Shown: positions 1 to 8,151 of the stretch, piece after piece
Numbering within the stretch: position 1 is the first letter of the stretch
Layout: every line of letters starts with the position of its first letter
Origin: Deltaproteobacteria bacterium
GTDB lineage: Bacteria; Desulfobacterota; WTBG01; CAIYCZ01; CAIRTM01
DNA: 48,943 bases
Assembly (NCBI GenBank): GCA_024276465.1
Contig: JAJRXD010000064.1
Location: 1-48,943, forward strand
Direction of reading: 5' to 3'
Program-made: the position numbers and the translations under genes
The notes under the pieces: model-generated
The model's database searches: none
Seen by the model: only the letters and a program-made list of their open reading frames with translations
Told to the model about the DNA's origin: nothing

Positions 1-1
1 C

Positions 2-259
2 TCGATGATTGCTGATATCCGGTTTCGCGTTGACGAAAATCCTTTCGAGCCCCCGGCCCTGAGTGACATCGATTATCAAAGCCTGATGCCGCCGGCAGAT
101 GGAACCTGGTCTGCCGAAGACAGAGCTGATTATATTAACAGAGTCAACCTCATTCTGGATGAAATGAGCTTGTCTGCAAACGCATCAGATATAATTAATT
201 ATTTCGAGAATTGCAGTGATTTGCTGAAGGATGCCGGCTTTCCGGTCCTGCAGCCATAG
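2..259 (+). CDS. Unknown protein, probably the 3' end of a longer gene
   Basis: The reading frame is open from the window edge and ends at TAG 257-259. The first ATG is at base 5, but no ribosome binding site can be judged because the window begins there, so this may be the C-terminal 85 or so residues of a larger protein. The peptide is acidic, rich in Asp, Ala and Leu, with no membrane segment or cysteine motif. I do not recognise a family. A C-terminal segment containing DYINRVNLILDEM looks helical. It is separated by about 290 bases from the next gene and nothing links the two functionally. Confidence 0.5.
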   Translation, partial: SMIADIRFRVDENPFEPPALSDIDYQSLMPPADGTWSAEDRADYINRVNLILDEMSLSANASDIINYFENCSDLLKDAGFPVLQP

Positions 260-552
260 TGTTGTATCAACAATATTAAGTCGCATGACATTGAGAGCAG
301 GCCAACCCTGTATTATCTGTCAATGTTGCATCATCACAGGCCTGACAGAAAAACATTAGTCAGGCTTGAGAAAATACTGTGGAAGTTGAATTGTTTTCAG
401 CGTAAACAATTCGTGTCAGGAATTTTTATTTACAATATGCCAAGTATCTATTAAAGTTATATATAGTATTTTATTAAGCTCGAAGTATACTGTGGGATTG
501 AAGCAAAGCGCATAATTCACATTTGTCCATATATATAAAAAACTGAGATTTC
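260..552. other. AT-rich intergenic region
   Basis: No gene is visible in this 293-base stretch. It becomes strongly AT-rich toward the downstream gene (about 420-550), as expected of a promoter region, but I cannot pick a convincing -35/-10 pair. A tiny palindrome TGTTGTATCAACA lies at about 261-273 just after the preceding stop codon, with no U-run. Confidence 0.4.
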
Positions 553-2196
553 ATGAGAACAAAAATCATATTAACTGTTTATTCACTTGCATTTATATTA
601 AGCTTATGGATAAGCCGCACAAATGCTGCCGGCCCCCCTGACCTTTACATGGATATTGATGGTGATGGAAAAAAGGATACTGCATTGCAATTAGATTCAA
701 GCACGCAGGAAAAAGTATCTGTCAGGATATGGGTGGACAACTGGGATTCAAGTCCGTTTTTCGCTGAGCCTTTTTTTGGTATAAAAATGTTTTTTTTTCA
801 TGACCATAACAAAATCCAGGTGAATAAGATAAAAAGTTTTGCCAATGACACCGACCATGGAGGATTATTCACTCCTGTTTTCTGCATATTTAATGACCTG
901 GGGGTTGGAATAGTTCAGCTGGAAGTTTCTAATTTTAACTGCGTTAACATTACAGACAGGCTTTTACTGTACACCCTTGAAATACAGTCAACAGGCAGCG
1001 GAAAAAGTGAAATTGAAATTACAGTCGATTACCCGACAGGGGGGATTATTCCCGGAGGTGAGGATTGTAAAAAAGCACACACAGAAGACTGCAGTGGCAG
1101 TGTTATTGTTGTCAACAGCGATGAATCAAATGGTGATGATGATGAGGAGGATGATAATACCACAACACCATCCACCACCTCAACCCTTTCTGCTACCACA
1201 ACAACACCTGCCAGCACCACAACCCGGGCTTCAAACATTACAACTTCCGTCAGAACAGGCTCAAGAATCAGTCGCAGGACAACAACAATTTCCAAAAGAA
1301 CAGAGAAGGCCATTGGTACTAATAAAATAATGCCTGGCAAGAAAGCGGCCTCTTACAGATTCCCGGATGATACCAAAGCACTTTACTCTGCATCCACAAC
1401 TGTATCTGCAAATCCGGAAGAACTTTCCCCGGAATCATCAGAAATATTAAAAGAAGCCTCTTCTGAAACCACTACCATATCGGAAACACCGGCTTTCAGG
1501 CTGATTATTTCACCCTCCTCAATTATTCTCAACTCAAAGGGGCTGTTACAGTTCAGCGCTAAAACCATATCAGGAGGGGACGAAGTAGAGGGAACATATA
1601 CCTGGAAAATATCTCCTGCAAGCACCATCGGAAGCACTATTGATAAAAGCGGGCTGTTCTCCGTGGGCAGCAATACCACATGCTCAAACGTAATGGAAAC
1701 CATAGTCGCTACTGATGTTTTGCATAAAAAAGAATCCGCAGAAACTACAGTGCTTATCAAGCCAAAAGAACCTCTTTTGCCCGGCTGCAAACTGTCAATA
1801 AACCTTTCCTCAGTAACGGTTCACTCTGGCAACTCAATCAGTTTTGTTGCAACCAGCTCAGGGAAAAGTTGTGCTGAAACCTCTTATGCATGGAGTATAA
1901 ACAGCAACATCGGTTCGACAATAAATACAGATGGAGTATATAAGGCGGGAAAAAATGATGCGGACAGTTCAGCTATTGATATAATTATTGTTAAGGACAA
2001 GGCAAACAATACAAGTGCAAGTTCAATTGCAACTGTCTTGCCATCAAAAAAAGCTTTTCTGCCAGAACAGAATTCAACCCAAAACCCGCAAAACAAACAG
2101 TTGTCTAAAGGATCTTTCCTTTCAAAAACTGTTACTATTGCAGTTCTTGCAGCTGTTTTTTTAGCGGCGTTTGTACTTTTCAGAAGAAAGAAATAA
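553..2196 (+). CDS. Secreted, membrane-anchored protein with cohesin-like domain and two Ig-like repeats
   Basis: The 547-residue product starts with a signal peptide (Lys-Arg-containing start, hydrophobic stretch, cleavage probably after TNAA near residue 26). Residues about 30-175 resemble a cohesin/dockerin-type beta-sandwich: an Asp-rich DIDGDGKKD opening, then alternating strands ending in a Gly-rich segment. An acidic run (DDDEEDD) and a long Thr/Ser-rich linker follow (about 190-240). Two related Ig-like modules come next (about 308-395 and 410-497), each with a TYTWKI or SYAWSI core and a GSTID/GSTIN-x-x-G(L/V) turn. The C-terminus is a hydrophobic helix followed by FRRKK, a tail that would leave the protein anchored in the inner membrane. 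The role is unknown; adhesion or surface scaffolding is inferred from architecture only. The ribosome binding site is weak (GAGA before ATG 553). Confidence 0.75.
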   Translation: MRTKIILTVYSLAFILSLWISRTNAAGPPDLYMDIDGDGKKDTALQLDSSTQEKVSVRIWVDNWDSSPFFAEPFFGIKMFFFHDHNKIQVNKIKSFANDTDHGGLFTPVFCIFNDLGVGIVQLEVSNFNCVNITDRLLLYTLEIQSTGSGKSEIEITVDYPTGGIIPGGEDCKKAHTEDCSGSVIVVNSDESNGDDDEEDDNTTTPSTTSTLSATTTTPASTTTRASNITTSVRTGSRISRRTTTISKRTEKAIGTNKIMPGKKAASYRFPDDTKALYSASTTVSANPEELSPESSEILKEASSETTTISETPAFRLIISPSSIILNSKGLLQFSAKTISGGDEVEGTYTWKISPASTIGSTIDKSGLFSVGSNTTCSNVMETIVATDVLHKKESAETTVLIKPKEPLLPGCKLSINLSSVTVHSGNSISFVATSSGKSCAETSYAWSINSNIGSTINTDGVYKAGKNDADSSAIDIIIVKDKANNTSASSIATVLPSKKAFLPEQNSTQNPQNKQLSKGSFLSKTVTIAVLAAVFLAAFVLFRRKK

Positions 2197-2198
2197 TG

Positions 2199-2570
2199 TT
2201 ACCCAATCAGTTCTTTGACAGAGTCCAGCATTTCCTGCATTCTGAAAGGCTTTGCAAGAGTTTTTGATACACCAATTTTTTTTGCAAGAAACAGGTATTC
2301 ATCAGAACCAATAGTACAACCTCCTGACATAGCCATAATTTTAACATCCGGATAATCTGTTTTCAGTTCTCTGATGGTTTCTATGCCTTCCTTTTCAGGC
2401 ATTATAATATCAGTGATCACAAGATCTATGCTGTCATGATTACGGTAAAGTTCAAGACCTATTTTACCATTCGCGGCATCTAACACAGCATACCCTGCTG
2501 TTTCAAGCAGCTTCTTGAGCATGTTCCTGACCTGGTCTTCATCGTCAATCACAAGGATTGTTTTAGGCAT
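2199..2570 (-). CDS. Stand-alone CheY-like response regulator receiver
   Basis: This 123-residue protein is a single receiver domain. It begins KTILVIDDED, where the two Asp of the acidic pocket sit. The phosphoacceptor Asp lies in LVITDIIMPEKEG, the conserved Ser in AMSGG and the Lys in LAKPF. No output domain follows, so it probably signals by protein contact. I chose ATG 2570 over an upstream in-frame start at 2606 because GAAGGGA lies at the right distance before it and the receiver fold starts there. It converges with the surface-protein gene (stops 2 bases apart). No kinase is adjacent. Confidence 0.9.
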   Translation of the reverse strand: MPKTILVIDDEDQVRNMLKKLLETAGYAVLDAANGKIGLELYRNHDSIDLVITDIIMPEKEGIETIRELKTDYPDVKIMAMSGGCTIGSDEYLFLAKKIGVSKTLAKPFRMQEMLDSVKELIG

Positions 2571-2705
2571 TACAAATATCCCTTCATAAAATAAATATTG
2601 ACACACTAATCAATATTATGAGCATTCCGCTGCAACAGTAATTATTTAATTCCATTTTCACATTTACTTTAATGATTCCTGTCATTCCATGCCTGAGAAA
2701 GCCTG

Positions 2706-3632
2706 TCAGGTACTCCCCCTGATATCTTCCATTGCCTGCACCAGAGTGGACAGCATTCTGTTAACAGGAACAGCAAAATTTACCTCTTCTGCGCATGCAA
2801 CAACAGCACCGTTTATCTGGTCAATTTCTGTTTTCCTTCCGGCCTCGACATCCTGAAGCATGGATGAATTATTGCCTGAGGTTGACCTGCAAACGTTTTC
2901 CACCTGCTCAACTGGATCATGAAAAGGCAATCGTATACCCATCTTTCCTGCTACCCCTGCCCCTTCCTGTACCACCTCGTGCATAATGTTACAAAGCGGA
3001 GGGTTTTTCAAAATAGAGCCATTTTTTATCTTCATGAGGGCTGTCAGTGGATTTATACCGATATTTACAATAAGCTTGCCCCACAAAACAGCATTAATAT
3101 CTTCAGATATCCTGGTGCTGATACCTGCCCTGTCAAAAAGCTCCTTAACAGCAGGGATTCTGGCACTGGCAGAGCCTCCAACCGCTCCAAGTACGGTCTC
3201 CCCACTGCCTGCATGTTTTACATGGCCATAGCCAATGAGGGTCGCTCCATGTGCTGTTGTGCCTGCTATCACCTGCCCCTCATCCACGGACTTGAGTATT
3301 TCTTCAATATTACCAAAACCATTCTGAAGTGTCAATACCGTAGTCTTTTTTGATATGACTGGAGCTGCATCTTTTATTGCTTCTGCAGTGTCACAGGCTT
3401 TTACAAAGATAATAACAAGATCAACGATTCCGATTGTTTCAGGAGATGAAGTAATTGTATTAAACCGTATGTTCAGCCTTTGACACCCATCCTCTATCAA
3501 AAGCCCCTTCTTTTTTATGGTTTCAATCAGCGCAGATGTTCTCCCCACAAGCCACACTTCATCCCCTGCTTTTGAAATCATGCCGGCAAAAAAACTTCCC
3601 ATCGCCCCGGCGCCAATAACTGCAACCTTCAT
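2706..3632 (-). CDS. panE: 2-dehydropantoate 2-reductase (ketopantoate reductase family)
   Basis: The family reduces ketopantoate to pantoate with NADPH in pantothenate and CoA synthesis. The 308-residue length is typical. The N-terminus carries the dinucleotide-binding motif GAGAMGSFFAG. The ApbA family signature follows: TLQNGFGN around residue 105, the catalytic Lys in LWGKLIVNIGINPLTAL near residues 185-195, and the C-terminal SSMLQDVEAGRKTEIDQINGAVV with substrate-binding Ser and Glu/Asp. The start codon lies 2 bases after the stop of the phosphate permease gene, so the two are cotranscribed. Other ApbA-family 2-hydroxyacid dehydrogenases are possible, so the substrate is less certain than the fold. 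Confidence 0.88.
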   Translation of the reverse strand: MKVAVIGAGAMGSFFAGMISKAGDEVWLVGRTSALIETIKKKGLLIEDGCQRLNIRFNTITSSPETIGIVDLVIIFVKACDTAEAIKDAAPVISKKTTVLTLQNGFGNIEEILKSVDEGQVIAGTTAHGATLIGYGHVKHAGSGETVLGAVGGSASARIPAVKELFDRAGISTRISEDINAVLWGKLIVNIGINPLTALMKIKNGSILKNPPLCNIMHEVVQEGAGVAGKMGIRLPFHDPVEQVENVCRSTSGNNSSMLQDVEAGRKTEIDQINGAVVACAEEVNFAVPVNRMLSTLVQAMEDIRGST

Positions 3633-3634
3633 GG

Positions 3635-4858
3635 CTAAACAAATATCATGGTTAAAATTTTATAGAAAACTACTGTCGCAAATGCAGCTATGGGAATAGT
3701 TAAAATCCAGGAAGCAACTATGTTTTTTATTATCCCAAAATCTATTGTTGCAATACCACGTGCATAACCAACTCCTATGACCGCACCTACAATTGTATGT
3801 GTTGTTGAAATTGGGATGCCCATCTTTGAACATAAAAGCACTGTGGTGGCTGCGCTGAACTCTGCACAGAACCCGCGGGAGGGTGTGATCTCGGTAATTT
3901 TTTTACCTATGGTTTCGGTCACCTTGTATCCGTAGGTACCAAGGCCCAGAACAATTCCAGCGCCCCCCAACACTAAAATCCACATTGGCACGCCCACCTT
4001 CATTTCTACGGACCCGGATTGAACAATGGAAAAAATAGCTGCAAGCGGCCCTATTGCATTGGCAACATCATTTGCTCCATGAGCAAATGCTATATACGAA
4101 CAGGTAAAAAGCTGCAGCACGGCAAACACCTTTTCGGTTTTTTTATATTCATCCTGCAGGGAAACTGTGGTCCCCTCAATATCCTTTCTTTTCAAAAAAA
4201 TTATCCGTGAAATCAGTGCTGCAACTGCTCCAACAATAACTGCACAGAGAAGGGCACGGGGGAAAGAAAGATCCAGATGAAGGTTCTTAAGCCCCTTGTA
4301 GAATACAGCAAGTACAAGCATTGTAAAAAGAGTAAAAACAAGATATGGAGCAACTTTTATAACCGCAGCAAAAGGATGCTCCCTGGACAAAACAAGTCTG
4401 CGGATTATAATAAAAAGGATAAACCCTATCAGGCCGCCAAACAGGGGTGAAAAAAACCAGGTCGCGGCAATACTCAACATTTTTCCCCAGTGAACAGAGC
4501 CGACACCAGCCGTAACCAGTCCGAAACCGAATACCGAGCCCACTATTGAATGAGTTGTTGAAACCGGCATTCCGTAAAATGTTGCGACATGCAGGAAAAT
4601 AGCTGTTGAAAGGAGTGCAGAAAACATACCATAGGCTAGTAGTTCCGGTGTGTTTGTAAAATATGCAATGTCGATAATACCCTTCCGGACAGTGTTTGTA
4701 ACACTTGAGCCTACAAACACAGCACCGCAAAATTCAAACACCCCGGCAATAATTACAGCCCGTTTCAGGCTGAGAGCTTTTGAGCCAACAACAGTCCCCA
4801 TGGAGTTAGCAACATCATTGGCACCAATACTCCATGCGGAATAAAATCCAACTATCAA
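3635..4858 (-). CDS. pit: PiT-family inorganic phosphate permease
   Basis: This polytopic inner-membrane protein of about 407 residues couples phosphate (or metal-phosphate) uptake to an ion gradient. The PiT signature occurs twice, as expected for the duplicated fold: GANDVANSMGT with PVSTTHSIVG in the N-terminal half, and GANDVANAIGP with PISTTHTIVG in the C-terminal half. The listed start is TTG 4858, but it has no ribosome binding site. A strong AAGGAGGG lies at 4887-4894, seven bases before an in-frame ATT at 4879, which would add seven residues. The true start may therefore be the rare ATT. It sits downstream of the DUF47 regulator gene and directly upstream of panE. Confidence 0.93.
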   Translation of the reverse strand: MIVGFYSAWSIGANDVANSMGTVVGSKALSLKRAVIIAGVFEFCGAVFVGSSVTNTVRKGIIDIAYFTNTPELLAYGMFSALLSTAIFLHVATFYGMPVSTTHSIVGSVFGFGLVTAGVGSVHWGKMLSIAATWFFSPLFGGLIGFILFIIIRRLVLSREHPFAAVIKVAPYLVFTLFTMLVLAVFYKGLKNLHLDLSFPRALLCAVIVGAVAALISRIIFLKRKDIEGTTVSLQDEYKKTEKVFAVLQLFTCSYIAFAHGANDVANAIGPLAAIFSIVQSGSVEMKVGVPMWILVLGGAGIVLGLGTYGYKVTETIGKKITEITPSRGFCAEFSAATTVLLCSKMGIPISTTHTIVGAVIGVGYARGIATIDFGIIKNIVASWILTIPIAAFATVVFYKILTMIFV

Positions 4859-4977
4859 AGCAGCATACAGAAGAAAAATAGTCAGACCCTCCTTAGAAAA
4901 GAAACATGAAAAACATTATTTGTGTACCACATTCTCTGTCTTGTTTTAAAACAGATTTTGCAGTAGAGGTCGTAGCT

Positions 4978-5104
4978 AAGGGGCAAAAACCCCATAGCGA
5001 AATGCGCTGTTGGAACGATTTTGTGACGCAGGCATATCAATAGATCTGTTGAGGCGCAAAATCGTGAAATAAGCATTGCAGCAAGGGGTTTTGTCCCGCA
5101 GTCC
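4978..5104. repeat. Large imperfect palindromic element
   Basis: The left part (from about 4978) and the right part (to about 5104) are imperfect reverse complements. They share CAAAACCCC, AATGC and ACGATTTTG blocks in the same order, giving a hairpin with arms of about 55 bases. It occupies the gap between the DUF47 and PiT genes. It could fold in the transcript between them or be a small non-autonomous mobile element. Confidence 0.6.
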
Positions 5105-5134
5105 CGATTTCAACGGGACTGCAAATTCCGGGTT

Positions 5135-5812
5135 TTAAGCCCTGCATATTATTAAGTGCCTCAGGTTGTCACCGCAGTTTTCAGCATGATTTGCAAGAAT
5201 ACCCAAGGTCTTAAAAATCTTCATGCAGAAAATAATGTTAACAGGGTCTAACCTGTCTTCCATTTGAAACATTTTTTTCAATACACCCTGTGCAATACTG
5301 TCAGCCTCATACTCAAGCTTGTCAGCTTTATCAGCAATTTTAATCACCCTTTCAGCCTCAGGGCCGCTGAATGAGGCTTCCATAAGAAGATCAAGGGCTT
5401 CTGTAGCGCCTAAAACAATGCGACAGGATTCCATACACTTTTGTGCCAGGCATTTCACATCTTCTTTCAGTTCAGCGGGCAGCCTTGTCCTTCTTAAGAC
5501 CAGGATCACACAGAGATCCTCTGCAGTGTCAGCAATGTTATCCTGATTATTAAGTATTCTCATAAGGTCACCACGTGGCACGGGAAAAAACAGCGATTTG
5601 GGAAGCGTTTGTCTGATATTTATTTTTTTCTCATCAGCTTCTTTCTCCTTTTCAGACATCAGTTTTCTAAGGTCTTCAATTTCATCCCATTTTTCTTCAA
5701 ACCATGCGTTAATTACGGTTTCTATCAGTTCAACACATTCCAGCACACTCTCGGCATGCTCCATCAGAGGCTTAAAGGGTGATTTTCTAAAAAGCTTGTC
5801 GATTATTGTCAT
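5135..5812 (-). CDS. DUF47 / PhoU-like phosphate transport accessory protein
   Basis: This all-helical protein of 225 residues matches the TIGR00153/DUF47 family, relatives of PhoU that are commonly encoded beside PiT permeases and are thought to control them. Recognisable parts are the N-terminal LFRKSPFKPLMEH, the acidic EKEKEADEKK helix, the LMRILNNQDNIADTAED helix (the classic PhoU-type metal-binding helix) and IADKADKLEYEAD near the C-terminus. ATG 5812 was chosen because GGAAGGG precedes it; an upstream in-frame start at 5902 would add 30 residues with no family resemblance. The permease gene lies downstream on the same strand across a palindromic element. Confidence 0.9.
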   Translation of the reverse strand: MTIIDKLFRKSPFKPLMEHAESVLECVELIETVINAWFEEKWDEIEDLRKLMSEKEKEADEKKINIRQTLPKSLFFPVPRGDLMRILNNQDNIADTAEDLCVILVLRRTRLPAELKEDVKCLAQKCMESCRIVLGATEALDLLMEASFSGPEAERVIKIADKADKLEYEADSIAQGVLKKMFQMEDRLDPVNIIFCMKIFKTLGILANHAENCGDNLRHLIICRA

Positions 5813-5972
5813 AGTATACCCTTCCTTTAAATGTAAATAGAAAAGCACTTCTGAATTACATGGTTCACTTTCATAGCAGAATAAAATTTTTTTATCAATC
5901 ATAAACAGAAAAAAGTTTTTGTCATTTGGTAAATATGAAATTGAACAATTATGACAAAGGGTTAAAAAGCTC

Positions 5973-6001
5973 TTGACATTTTACCTGTTCAAATATAAGT
6001 A
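5973..6001 (+). promoter_or_regulatory. Possible promoter for the ferredoxin/NuoEF operon
   Basis: A consensus -35 TTGACA lies at 5973-5978. The best -10 candidates are TAAGTA (5996-6001, 17-base spacer) or TATAAG (5994-5999, 15-base spacer); neither is ideal, so the exact -10 is uncertain. Confidence 0.4.
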
Positions 6002-6088
6002 AAATAGGTCATAATAACAGTCACTATTTGCTCTTCAACTGTCAACTTGTCCATATGGTCTTTTAACCTGTTTATAAGGAGTAATAAA

Positions 6089-6367
6089 TTGGTCAACAAA
6101 ACATTCAAACAGAAAAGTATTGCCTGCCATCTGCTGGAAACCGGCAAGGTGCTTCCTTTCAAATCAGAGGAAAAACCCGAATTAATGCCGGTCTGGGACA
6201 AAGATTTATGTGCACGTTGTGCCCTGTGTTATGTGTACTGTCCTGATGCTGCTATAAGCAGACAGGAAGATGGATACTTTGATGTGGATATGAATCTGTG
6301 CAAGGGCTGCGGTATATGTCACAGGGAATGCTGGTTTGGTGCTGTTACAATGCAGGAGGCAGATTAA
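6089..6367 (+). CDS. Two-[4Fe-4S] ferredoxin, PorD/VorD-like
   Basis: This 92-residue protein resembles the delta subunit of 2-oxoacid:ferredoxin oxidoreductases. It has an N-terminal lead ending PVWDKDLC, then two cluster motifs C-x2-C-x2-C-x3-C (CARCALCYVYCP and CKGCGICHREC). The second motif ends in Trp rather than the usual Pro. The start is taken as TTG 6089 because AAGGAG (6076-6081) sits eight bases upstream; an earlier ATG at 6047 has no such site. The next gene, a PorB-like protein, starts 2 bases after the stop. This supports a complex, but no PorA or PorG gene is nearby. Confidence 0.88.
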   Translation: MVNKTFKQKSIACHLLETGKVLPFKSEEKPELMPVWDKDLCARCALCYVYCPDAAISRQEDGYFDVDMNLCKGCGICHRECWFGAVTMQEAD

Positions 6368-6369
6368 CA

Positions 6370-7098
6370 ATGGATAAATTCAGTCTTTTTGCAGCGCAGC
6401 TGTTAACTTTCAGAGAGTGCTTTTCAAAAAAAGGGCACAGCGCATGTGCCGGGTGCGGTGTAGCTCTGGCTGTAAGACATGTTTATAAAGCCCTTAACGA
6501 AAATGACAAAACCCTGGAAAAAGCCAGGTGGCAGATACCGTGGAAACAATCCTCGATTTTTAAAACTACTGACCAGCCGTCCGGCCAGGCACTGCCAGCA
6601 CTTTTAAGTGTTCCAAAGGAAAATGACAACATCCTTAACATCTGTTTTGACAACGAATGCACTGAAAGCAGAATTAAAAACAACTCCTTAATAAAAAAAC
6701 TCCCTGCAATAGCTGCTTCAAGCGATTATGCATACACTGCAACTGCATGCCCAAGCCATCCCTTTGATCTTTTTGAAAAGGTAAACAAAGGATGGGAAGC
6801 TGATGGTCACGCCTATATCCATATTCTTTGCCCGTGTCCGGCAGGATGGGGATTCGAGCCACAGGAAACTGTCAGGCTTGGAAGAATGGCTGTTGAAACA
6901 AGACTTTTTCCATTATATGAAATATCCAGCGGATACTATCAGGTTACAACAGATGAAACAAACCCCAGACCACTGAAAGATTACATTAAAAAGCAGGATC
7001 GATTTTCATCCTGGAAGTCAAAACAGATTGAATCACTCCAGGAGGAAGCTGATGTTTTTTTTCATAAACTGAAAGAAAAAACAAAGACAGGTATTTGA
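6370..7098 (+). CDS. PorB-like protein lacking the thiamine-diphosphate GDG core
   Basis: The 242-residue product aligns by eye with the beta subunit of pyruvate/2-oxoacid:ferredoxin oxidoreductase. The N-terminal HSACAGCGVALAVRHVYKAL matches the Cys-x2-Cys cluster region. The C-terminal half matches from FDNE through YAYTATACPSHPFDLFEKV to HILCPCPAGW and AVETRLFPLYE. Between them about 60-70 residues are absent. That missing part normally contains the His/Asn segment and the Gly-Asp-Gly Mg-thiamine-diphosphate motif. Catalytic use of thiamine diphosphate is therefore unlikely, and a structural or electron-transfer role is inferred. AGGAGG precedes ATG 6370. It is cotranscribed with the ferredoxin gene and followed about 100 bases later by the NuoE-like gene. 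Confidence 0.75.
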   Translation: MDKFSLFAAQLLTFRECFSKKGHSACAGCGVALAVRHVYKALNENDKTLEKARWQIPWKQSSIFKTTDQPSGQALPALLSVPKENDNILNICFDNECTESRIKNNSLIKKLPAIAASSDYAYTATACPSHPFDLFEKVNKGWEADGHAYIHILCPCPAGWGFEPQETVRLGRMAVETRLFPLYEISSGYYQVTTDETNPRPLKDYIKKQDRFSSWKSKQIESLQEEADVFFHKLKEKTKTGI

Positions 7099-7204
7099 AT
7101 CCACATATTTCATTAACACATTCTGGAAAAACATGAAGAACAAACAGTGAAACAGAACTCGAAGATAACTATTATTATATTATGAAATATAAAAGGAGCA
7201 ATTG

Positions 7205-8107
7205 ATGGCAGAATTAACATGGTCGCCCGATGGTGAAAAAATGTTTGAAAAGCTGATGGAAGCTGTTCCGGAAGCAATGCGGGAAATGCTGAAACCAAAG
7301 CTGATGGAAATTCTGGCTGCCAGGGCAGCAGGCAAACCAGCAACCTCTGATACAGTGGTACGCATGGTCAGGGAGGACTTGCCGGAACCGCAAAAAAGTG
7401 TCCTTATACAGGCTCTATCCCTGGAAAAACCCGGGGGGAAAGTGCCTTCAGCAAACAGCGATTCTTCAGATCAATGGACCGGCAAAAGTCAGACCATGTT
7501 TAAGATAATGCTCAACGAAGTACCTGAGGCCATGAGGGAGGTGTTCAGGGAGAAACTGTTAGGTGTTATCTGCCAGAAAGCCCAGGGCAATCCTTTTTCG
7601 GAAGACCATGTTATATCAGTTGTTCATGAAATCGTTCCTGAGCCTTTTAAAAGCAGCATTCTTAAAAAATTCAACGAATTAGGTGATTTTGACCCTGAGA
7701 TAATAGATAAAACAATAGCCCGCCACGGGACAACACAGGATAGTTTGATGTACATCCTTCATGACATTCAGGACAAAATCGGGTATCTTCCTGTAGAAGC
7801 ATTAAGTGCTGTCAGCAATAGATGCGATATTAACTTAAGTACAATCTATAACATAGTAACATTTTACAAATCATTCAAACTGCATCCTCAGGGCAAACAT
7901 CATATCAAGCAATGCTGTGGCACATCCTGTCATCTTAAAGACACCAATAATTTATCACAGGAAATTGAGAAGGTGGTTTCTGGCCCTTCTGACACAACCC
8001 TGGAAAAGACTCTATGCCTTGGCTGTTGTGACTGTGCACCTGTTGTTGAAATTGACGGCAGGATTTATAATGGTGAAGAGGCTAAAGTAAAAATTAATTC
8101 ATTATAA
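7205..8107 (+). CDS. NuoE-like [2Fe-2S] subunit with duplicated N-terminal helical domain
   Basis: The C-terminal part (about residues 150-300) is a NuoE/HydC-type thioredoxin-fold [2Fe-2S] domain. It begins with the helical segment HDIQDKIGYLP and has the four Cys ligands in the patterns C-x4-C (CCGTSC) and C-x3-C (CLGCC). The N-terminal 150 residues contain two tandem copies of a segment of about 58 residues with the shared core EVPEAMRE or AVPEAMRE, ending in a LPEP or VPEP motif. They resemble the small helical domain at the end of light-independent protochlorophyllide reductase subunit B (PCP_red). That match is by eye. ATG 7205 follows AAAAGGAG well. Its neighbours argue for an NADH-linked flavoprotein complex. 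Confidence 0.82.
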   Translation: MAELTWSPDGEKMFEKLMEAVPEAMREMLKPKLMEILAARAAGKPATSDTVVRMVREDLPEPQKSVLIQALSLEKPGGKVPSANSDSSDQWTGKSQTMFKIMLNEVPEAMREVFREKLLGVICQKAQGNPFSEDHVISVVHEIVPEPFKSSILKKFNELGDFDPEIIDKTIARHGTTQDSLMYILHDIQDKIGYLPVEALSAVSNRCDINLSTIYNIVTFYKSFKLHPQGKHHIKQCCGTSCHLKDTNNLSQEIEKVVSGPSDTTLEKTLCLGCCDCAPVVEIDGRIYNGEEAKVKINSL

Positions 8108-8151
8108 ATTTAAATTCAGGCATTAACTCCTTTTATCCAAATGAGGACAAA

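Noticed and set aside
4882-5076. 64-codon minus-strand ORF in the DUF47-PiT gap
   Set aside because: It lies inside the palindromic element, has Cys/Phe/Arg-rich composition unlike neighbours and no family resemblance.
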